Below are positions 59,617 through 64,000 of a stretch of 64,000 nt of DNA, piece after piece. A program made the translations under genes and the position numbers. The notes beneath the pieces are model-generated. The model was not told the DNA's origin. It was given only the letters and a program-made list of their open reading frames with translations, and made no database searches. Each line of letters opens with the position of its first letter. Position 1 is the stretch's first letter. This DNA is from Methylocystis rosea SV97 (GTDB lineage: Bacteria > Pseudomonadota > Alphaproteobacteria > Rhizobiales > Beijerinckiaceae), in NCBI RefSeq assembly GCF_000372845.1, contig NZ_KB889963.1:620001-684000 (forward strand), written 5' to 3'.

Positions 59617-60084
59617 CTACCCGATCTCCACGATTCGCGCGCTGTGGTGGATGACCTCCGCCTTGTCTCCGACGGACTTGCCCATCAGCGCCTTTGCGAG
59701 CGGCGCGACATAGGGAATGAGCCCCTTGGTCGGATCGGCTTCGTCTTCGCCGACGAGCCGGAAGCTGCGGCGTTCGCCGTCCTCGAGTTCGACGACGACG
59801 CGATGGCCGAACCGCACATGCGAATGATCGGCGATCGCCCGGATGACTTCGGCGCTGGCGCGACGCGCCGACCAATAGCGCAGATCGCGCTGCGCCAGCG
59901 CGAGCGCGTGATTGTCTTCGCTCGCCGTCGCGCGTTCGATTTCCTTCTGCAGGCGCGTAAGCTCGGCTTCAATCTGTTCGAGGCCCTCGGGCGTGACCAG
60001 ATTGCGGTGCGGACTGACCGGCCGGTCAGGCATGTCCTCGCGCGGATTGTCGTCGTCCTGTTCTTTCGTAAAAGCCGAACTCAT
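59617..60084 (-). CDS. GreA/GreB-family transcription elongation factor
   Basis: Stimulates RNA polymerase to cleave backtracked RNA, or acts as a secondary-channel regulator. It has 155 residues. An extended, acidic N-terminus is followed by a coiled-coil hairpin from about residue 29 (LVTPEGLEQIEAELTRLQKE), and the FKBP-like C-terminal domain spans about 90-155 (RVVVELEDGERRSFRLVGED, GKSVGDKAEV). Whether it is GreB proper or a Rnk/GreA-like paralogue cannot be decided. Convergent with the ParA gene. Confidence 0.88.
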   Translation of the reverse strand: MSSAFTKEQDDDNPREDMPDRPVSPHRNLVTPEGLEQIEAELTRLQKEIERATASEDNHALALAQRDLRYWSARRASAEVIRAIADHSHVRFGHRVVVELEDGERRSFRLVGEDEADPTKGLIPYVAPLAKALMGKSVGDKAEVIHHSARIVEIG

Positions 60085-60241
60085 GCGCTTTTGACCTTTC
60101 GTTCGCCGCGCCGATGCGGCGAGCGTCCCTTAACAAAAATAATCGGCCCAAGCGGGCCGTCACGGGCATTAGAGCCGAGACGGGCGCGCTTGTCGAGAAA
60201 TTGACGTCGCAATGCGACGATTCGCGCGCGCTTCCGAAGGC

Positions 60242-60399
60242 TTAGCTTGGCGGCTCAAAGCCCGAGATCGCGCGATTTCGCCAGCGGCTGTCGACCGTAT
60301 AGGAAAGCGACACGCGCTCAGGGTCGCGCGTATTCCAGGCGTCCTCGGCCATGCGCACTTTCTGCGTGGCGTGAAGGGCGGCAGGGGCGGTCGCGACAC
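60242..60399 (-). pseudogene. DUF1348 (NTF2-like) gene remnant
   Basis: The minus strand starts GTG with [11 protein letters not shown], the usual opening of DUF1348 proteins; a frameshift near 60365 then moves reading to [20 protein letters not shown] and [11 protein letters not shown], which continues the family. It stops at 60242 after about 50 residues, whereas intact proteins have about 150. So the gene has both a frameshift and a missing C-terminal two thirds. Match made from memory of the family. Confidence 0.7.
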
Positions 60400-60436
60400 G
60401 GGCGGTCCTCGTCTTTTGAACGACGATCTTACCACC

Positions 60437-61438
60437 TTAGAGCGGAAGATGCCGGCCCATGTCGATGACGACGCGTCCGCGAATCGCTCCTCCAACGATC
60501 GAGCGGGCCCGATCCAGCGCCGCATCGAAGGGGATGATCTCGCTCATGGCGTCGATTGTGGAGGGATCGAGATCCTGCGCGATTCGGGTCCACGCCGCCC
60601 GCCGCAAGCCGATGCGCGGGCGCACGCTTTCGACGCCGAGCAGCGAGACGCCGCGCAGAATGAAAGGCGCGACATTCGCCGGAAGCTCCATGCCGCCGAC
60701 ATTGCCGCAGGCGGCGACGGCCCCATCGAAGCGAGTCTGCGCAAGAAGATTGGCGAGAGTGACGCCGCCGACAGTGTCGACGCCGACGGCGAAGCGCTGC
60801 TTTTGCAGCGGCTTTCCGAGAGCGGACAATTCGTCGCGGCCGATGATTTCTGACGCGCCCAGGCGTTTGAGATAGGCGTCTTGGCTCGCCTGTCCGGTGA
60901 CGGCGACGACGCGCCAGCCAGCCTTGGCGAGCAATGCGACGGCGAAAGAGCCGACGCCCCCCGTCGCGCCGGTCACCACCGCGAGCCCGTCCTCGGGCCG
61001 GGCGCCATGGCGCTCCAGCGCAAGCACGCAGAACAGAGCGGTCAGTCCCGCGGTGCCAACCGCCATTGCGCGCGCCGGCGTTAGCGGCGGCGGCAGTTTC
61101 GCGAGCCAATCGCCCGCTAGCCGCGCCTTTTCCGCAAAGCCTCCATAATGCGCTTCGCCCAGGCCGCACGCCGTCGCAACGACGATGTCGCCTGACGCAA
61201 AATCCGGATGCGCGGAGCGCGTGACGCGGCCCGCGAGATCGACGCCGGGGATCATTGGGAAGCGACGCACCACCGGTCCCTTGCCGGTGACCGCGAGACC
61301 GTCCTTGTAGTTGATCGCCGAGAAAGCGACGTCAACATCGACATCGCCCTCCATCAGATCGCGCTCACGCATCACGACGTAATTGGCGTGTTGGCCGTGT
61401 TCGTCTTTGTCGATGCGAATGGCCCTGAAGTCAGTCAT
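60437..61438 (-). CDS. acuI: Acrylyl-CoA reductase-type MDR oxidoreductase (AcuI/YhdH)
   Basis: NADPH-dependent zinc-free medium-chain reductase converting acryloyl-CoA to propionyl-CoA and detoxifying acryloyl compounds. It has 333 residues. TDFRAIRIDKDEHGQ opens it; FSAINYKDGLAVTGKGPVVR and IPGVDLAGRV are family motifs; VVTGATGGVGSFAVALLAKA is the NADPH Rossmann loop (about 155-175). The CLA/GLG alcohol-dehydrogenase zinc ligands are absent, as expected. Confidence 0.92.
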   Translation of the reverse strand: MTDFRAIRIDKDEHGQHANYVVMRERDLMEGDVDVDVAFSAINYKDGLAVTGKGPVVRRFPMIPGVDLAGRVTRSAHPDFASGDIVVATACGLGEAHYGGFAEKARLAGDWLAKLPPPLTPARAMAVGTAGLTALFCVLALERHGARPEDGLAVVTGATGGVGSFAVALLAKAGWRVVAVTGQASQDAYLKRLGASEIIGRDELSALGKPLQKQRFAVGVDTVGGVTLANLLAQTRFDGAVAACGNVGGMELPANVAPFILRGVSLLGVESVRPRIGLRRAAWTRIAQDLDPSTIDAMSEIIPFDAALDRARSIVGGAIRGRVVIDMGRHLPL

Positions 61439-61654
61439 GTGGCTGCGCCTCCGCCGTTGGCGACAAACCAGCGCTTTTTAGCGGAGAAAAGAAGACAAAA
61501 AAAAAGAAAACATGAGGCGCTCTCGGCGGTAAAGTCCGAAATTCTGATTGATCAACTATGCAGAATTGGGCAGCGCCAATAGTGCATAATATTACTTGAT
61601 GCAGTCGCACTATTCTGTTACGCAGTCAACAAGTAACGGCAGGGCGACGGTTCT
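61439..61654. promoter_or_regulatory. AT-rich divergent promoter region acuI / mucR
   Basis: 216 bases, strongly AT-rich from about 61490 (AAAAAAAAAGAAAA tract), with a GTGC...GCAC inverted pair at 61582-61609 around ATAATATTACTTGATGCAGT. MucR regulators are known to bind AT-rich DNA and repress their own promoters, so an autoregulatory site here is likely. Confidence 0.45.
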
Positions 61655-62131
61655 ATGCAACAAAGCATTGACCAAGGGCGGCGGGGGCGGCGTCCGTCTC
61701 AACAGGAAGTGGTGAGCAATCCGATGAATCAAGCCAACAACATTGAACTCGCGGCTGACATCGTCTCCGCCTATGTGAGCAACAACTCCGTTCCCGCCGG
61801 AGAGTTGCCCGGGCTTATCAATGAAGTCTACAGCGCCCTGTTGCGCGTTGGCGCGGGCTCCGCGGCCGCGCCCGCCGAGCCGCCGAAACCGGCGATTCCC
61901 GTCAAGCGTTCGGTGACCAATGATTACATCATCTGCCTTGAGGACGGGAAGAAGTTCAAGTCGCTGAAGCGTCATCTGCGCACGCAATATGGTCTGTCGC
62001 CCGAAGACTATCGTGAGAAGTGGGGCCTCCCGGCCGACTATCCGATGGTTGCGCCCAACTACGCCAAGGCGCGGTCTAATCTCGCCAAGCAGATGGGGCT
62101 CGGCCAGCAGCGCCGGCGTCGGGGCAAATAA
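61655..62131 (+). CDS. mucR: MucR/Ros-family zinc-finger transcriptional regulator
   Basis: Regulates exopolysaccharide, motility and cell-cycle genes in Hyphomicrobiales by binding AT-rich DNA as H-NS-like oligomers. It has 158 residues. The N-terminal oligomerisation part is [19 protein letters not shown]. The single zinc finger is [20 protein letters not shown] (Cys-x2-Asp then His-x4-Tyr region with His-Arg-His), the Cys-Asp variant typical of MucR. The start is uncertain: GTG 61712 has AGGAAG just upstream and ATG 61724 begins the conserved part. Confidence 0.93.
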   Translation: MQQSIDQGRRGRRPSQQEVVSNPMNQANNIELAADIVSAYVSNNSVPAGELPGLINEVYSALLRVGAGSAAAPAEPPKPAIPVKRSVTNDYIICLEDGKKFKSLKRHLRTQYGLSPEDYREKWGLPADYPMVAPNYAKARSNLAKQMGLGQQRRRRGK

Positions 62132-62159
62132 AAAGACGGCCAAAACGGCCGCCTTTTCT
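62132..62159 (+). terminator. Terminator after mucR
   Basis: AAAGACGGCC-AAAAC-GGCCGCCTTTTC: 10-bp stem with one mismatch, then TTTT. Confidence 0.75.
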
Positions 62160-62218
62160 CCAATTGACCTGAAAACTGCGGCGCGCGCTGTCGCGCCAGG
62201 TCAGCGACGCCCCGCGGT

Positions 62219-62587
62219 TCAGGTCTCTTCGTCAGTTTCGATATCGCCGTCGATCAATCCGGCGACATCGTCGTCGGATTCTTCTTCCTCGAGGAAGGTG
62301 TCGTCTTCGGCGTCGTCTGCTTCGATCTCCACATCATCTTCGACATCGATCGATTCCGCCACCGTCTCCGTCTCCTCGACTTCTTCGAGCGACACGGTTT
62401 CGGGGCTCTCCTTTTCGAGTTCGCTCTCTTCTTCTTCTTGTTGCGCGCGCGCCGCCGCGCGCGTCAGCGCCACAACCTGATAAATCGCGCCGCATTTCGG
62501 ACAGGCGATCGGGTCCTTGTTAAAGTCGTAAAACTTCGTCCCGCAGGACTGACATTGGCGTTTGGCGCCGAGTTCGGGTTTGGCCAC
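62219..62587 (-). CDS. FYDLN-acid zinc-ribbon protein (TIGR02300 family)
   Basis: It has 122 residues from GTG 62587 (VAKPELGAKRQCQSCG). A zinc ribbon with CQSCG...CPKCG holds four Cys; TKFYDFNKDP is the FYDLN motif. The rest is very acidic (poly-Glu/Asp), ending DGDIETDEET. Widely conserved in alphaproteobacteria, function unknown. The longer frame upstream has no conserved residues. Confidence 0.9.
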   Translation of the reverse strand: MAKPELGAKRQCQSCGTKFYDFNKDPIACPKCGAIYQVVALTRAAARAQQEEEESELEKESPETVSLEEVEETETVAESIDVEDDVEIEADDAEDDTFLEEEESDDDVAGLIDGDIETDEET

Positions 62588-62750
62588 GGTCGATTGGTCC
62601 TCGAGAAGCAGCGTGGGAACGCCCCGCCTGTATTGAGAGACTGTTTGGGCGCTCCGGTTAGTGGCGTCCCGCCTCGCTGTCAAATGGGAAATGCATTGTC
62701 TGCGCGCCCATTGCCAAGCGCCGCACAGATTGGCATAGAATCACGGTCAC

Positions 62751-62824
62751 GCGGGTGTAGCTCAATGGTAGAGCAGCAGCCTTCCAAGCTGAATACGAGG
62801 GTTCGATTCCCTTCACCCGCTCCA
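62751..62824 (+). tRNA. tRNA-Gly(TCC)
   Basis: Cloverleaf: acceptor GCGGGTG/CACCCGC, D stem GCTC/GAGC, anticodon loop CTTCCAA with anticodon TCC at 62783-62785, T arm GAGGG-TTCGATT-CCCTT, discriminator T and encoded CCA. Reads GGA/GGG. Confidence 0.97.
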
Positions 62825-63521
62825 AAATCCCTTCCGGTGAATTTTTCCCAGCGTGAGCGATTACGGCCCGCCATTCTTTTGCGTTCGGCCGCGCCTTGCC
62901 CGCTGCGACAGCCTCTACGGCCTCCTGTTCAGAGTCTCGCCAATGCGCGAATCGACCTTGCCGTTTACCAATGACGCGCAAAGGCGCGCCGTGCAAAGCT
63001 GCCGCAACGTTAAGACGCCGCGCGCGCGAACGCCGCCCCGCCTCGTCCAAGCGTCCCAGAGAAGGACATGGCGTTAAGCGTTCTTGTATGTCTGCGCCGC
63101 GTTCCTCGTGTCGACGCTGCCGATGAGGCGCTGGAAGGTCGCGGAAACTCGCCGGAACGCAACGCCAACTGAGATCGACCACCGATTCGTGCCTGCTGCG
63201 TTCCCGGTTGATCCCAAAGCTTAACCGCAAGACGCCAAACCGCCTAATCTTGGCCGTTGACAGAAGGGCCGAAACGAGTCCGCCGGCGACTCTTTCGCCA
63301 AAAGCGCGTGCGACGCCATCGACGGGCCGTTCTCGCAAGTTCTGGCGTTTCGTTTCGCCCGCGCGTCCATATATTGTTGGAACAGAGCATGACTCGGCGA
63401 GAGTCAGCGATTCGGGCGCGATTCGTTCGCAGGCTGTTCAGAAGGTAAAGTCGCGCCCTGCTCTAAGTTTCGATATGAAACGAAGGCGCGCTGCGGAGCG
63501 CGTCAGGCAGCAAAGAACAAA
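62825..63521. other. Long spacer after tRNA-Gly, no gene recognised
   Basis: About 700 bases. Frames on both strands are open but lack a family signature, a good ribosome-binding site or a natural start, so they are probably non-coding. A decayed gene cannot be excluded. It ends with the leader of the SUV3-like helicase. Confidence 0.4.
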
Positions 63522-64000
63522 ATGACAGTCGCGCCGTCTTATCCGACGAGCCGCGCCGCCCCCCGCGCAAGGCCGTTCGACAGGGGCGTGGCGGCGGTGC
63601 TCGGCCCCACCAACACCGGCAAGACGCATCACGCCATCGAGCGTATGTTGTCCTTTCCCTCCGGCGTCATTGGGTTGCCGCTGCGCCTGCTCGCTCGTGA
63701 GGTCTATAATCGCGTCGCCGAACGTGTCGGCGTGGACAGTGTCGCGCTCATCACCGGCGAGGAAAAAATTAAGCCCCGTGCGCCGGCCTATTGGGTCGCG
63801 ACGGTTGAAGCGATGCCGCGCGACGTCCCGGCGGATTTCGTCGCGATCGACGAAATCCAGCTCGCCGCCGATCTCGACCGCGGCCACATTTTCACCGACC
63901 GGCTGCTCCACTGGCGCGGACGCCAGGAGACTCTCCTGATCGGCGCGGCCACGATGGCGCCGCTCGTTACGGAGCTCTTTCCTGGCGCACCGATCTTTAC
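63522..64000 (+). CDS. SUV3-like RNA helicase (5' part only)
   Basis: DExH helicase related to the mitochondrial degradasome subunit SUV3; acts in RNA turnover. About 159 residues are visible before the window edge. Walker A is GPTNTGKTHHAIERML (about residues 28-43), then LPLRLLAREVY, Walker B VAIDEIQLAAD, and GAATMAPL (motif III). ATG 63522 is chosen; no alternative is nearby. Confidence 0.92.
   Translation, partial: MTVAPSYPTSRAAPRARPFDRGVAAVLGPTNTGKTHHAIERMLSFPSGVIGLPLRLLAREVYNRVAERVGVDSVALITGEEKIKPRAPAYWVATVEAMPRDVPADFVAIDEIQLAADLDRGHIFTDRLLHWRGRQETLLIGAATMAPLVTELFPGAPIF

Noticed and set aside
62658-63338. Minus-strand 226-residue frame containing VKGIEPSYSAWKAAALPLSY
   Set aside because: This peptide is the antisense translation of tRNA-Gly, a well-known spurious ORF; no homology elsewhere in the frame.

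Overview
The window is a GC-rich alphaproteobacterial chromosome segment. Gene order and protein content point to the Hyphomicrobiales (Rhizobiales). The Omp25/Omp31-type porins, serine-cycle or ethylmalonyl-CoA-like enzymes, a Mic60 homologue and dispersed palindromic repeats would suit a methylotroph or methanotroph related to Methylocystis or Methylosinus, but that genus-level guess is inference. No insertion sequence, prophage, integrase or CRISPR array was seen.

Positions 1-20661 look like the replication-origin neighbourhood. On the minus strand lie mnmE-mnmG-rsmG-parA-parB, with two perfect 16-bp parS sites, one inside rsmG and one between mnmG and mnmE. They are followed by rho, hemJ-hemE and an AT-rich intergenic segment with DnaA-box-like words. 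On the other side of it the plus strand carries maf-coaE-dnaQ, then secB, fxsA, a Tim44-like gene, mltA and an Smr gene. This is the order known around the Caulobacter and Sinorhizobium origins, so 14824-15223 is proposed as oriC. Two short accessory pairs interrupt the conserved order: a GNAT gene with a Rieske oxygenase between mnmE and rho, and a helical-repeat protein with an amidohydrolase between rho and hemJ.

Positions 20658-36702 hold hemY-mic60, a CitE-like lyase, beta-carbonic anhydrase with a HAD hydrolase, a MaoC hydratase, ribF, ileS, a flippase, a rhomboid protease, etfBA and 3-hydroxyacyl-CoA dehydrogenase. The ileS gene appears to carry an in-frame insertion of a palindromic repeat whose relative lies intergenically near 41.8 kb.

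Positions 36723-48184 hold dps, the rpsP-rimM-trmD and ffh translation/secretion genes (with a plus-strand Cys-rich secreted protein inserted between trmD and rimM), recQ, a 14-TM-type efflux pump and aconitase.

Positions 48337-57055 are envelope-directed: two paralogous six-cysteine secreted mini-proteins, another small exported protein, a three-gene CzcCBA-like RND efflux operon and a second Omp25-like porin. Positions 57271-64000 carry rarA, an orphan ParA-like ATPase with a perfect CtrA-type box upstream, a GreA/GreB-like factor, a DUF1348 pseudogene, acuI, mucR, a FYDLN-acid zinc-ribbon protein, tRNA-Gly(TCC) and the start of a SUV3-like helicase.

Most operons use 1-11 nt start/stop overlaps, suggesting translational coupling. 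Several true starts appear to be GTG or TTG and were shortened from the longest ORF where the ribosome-binding site or homology argued for it.
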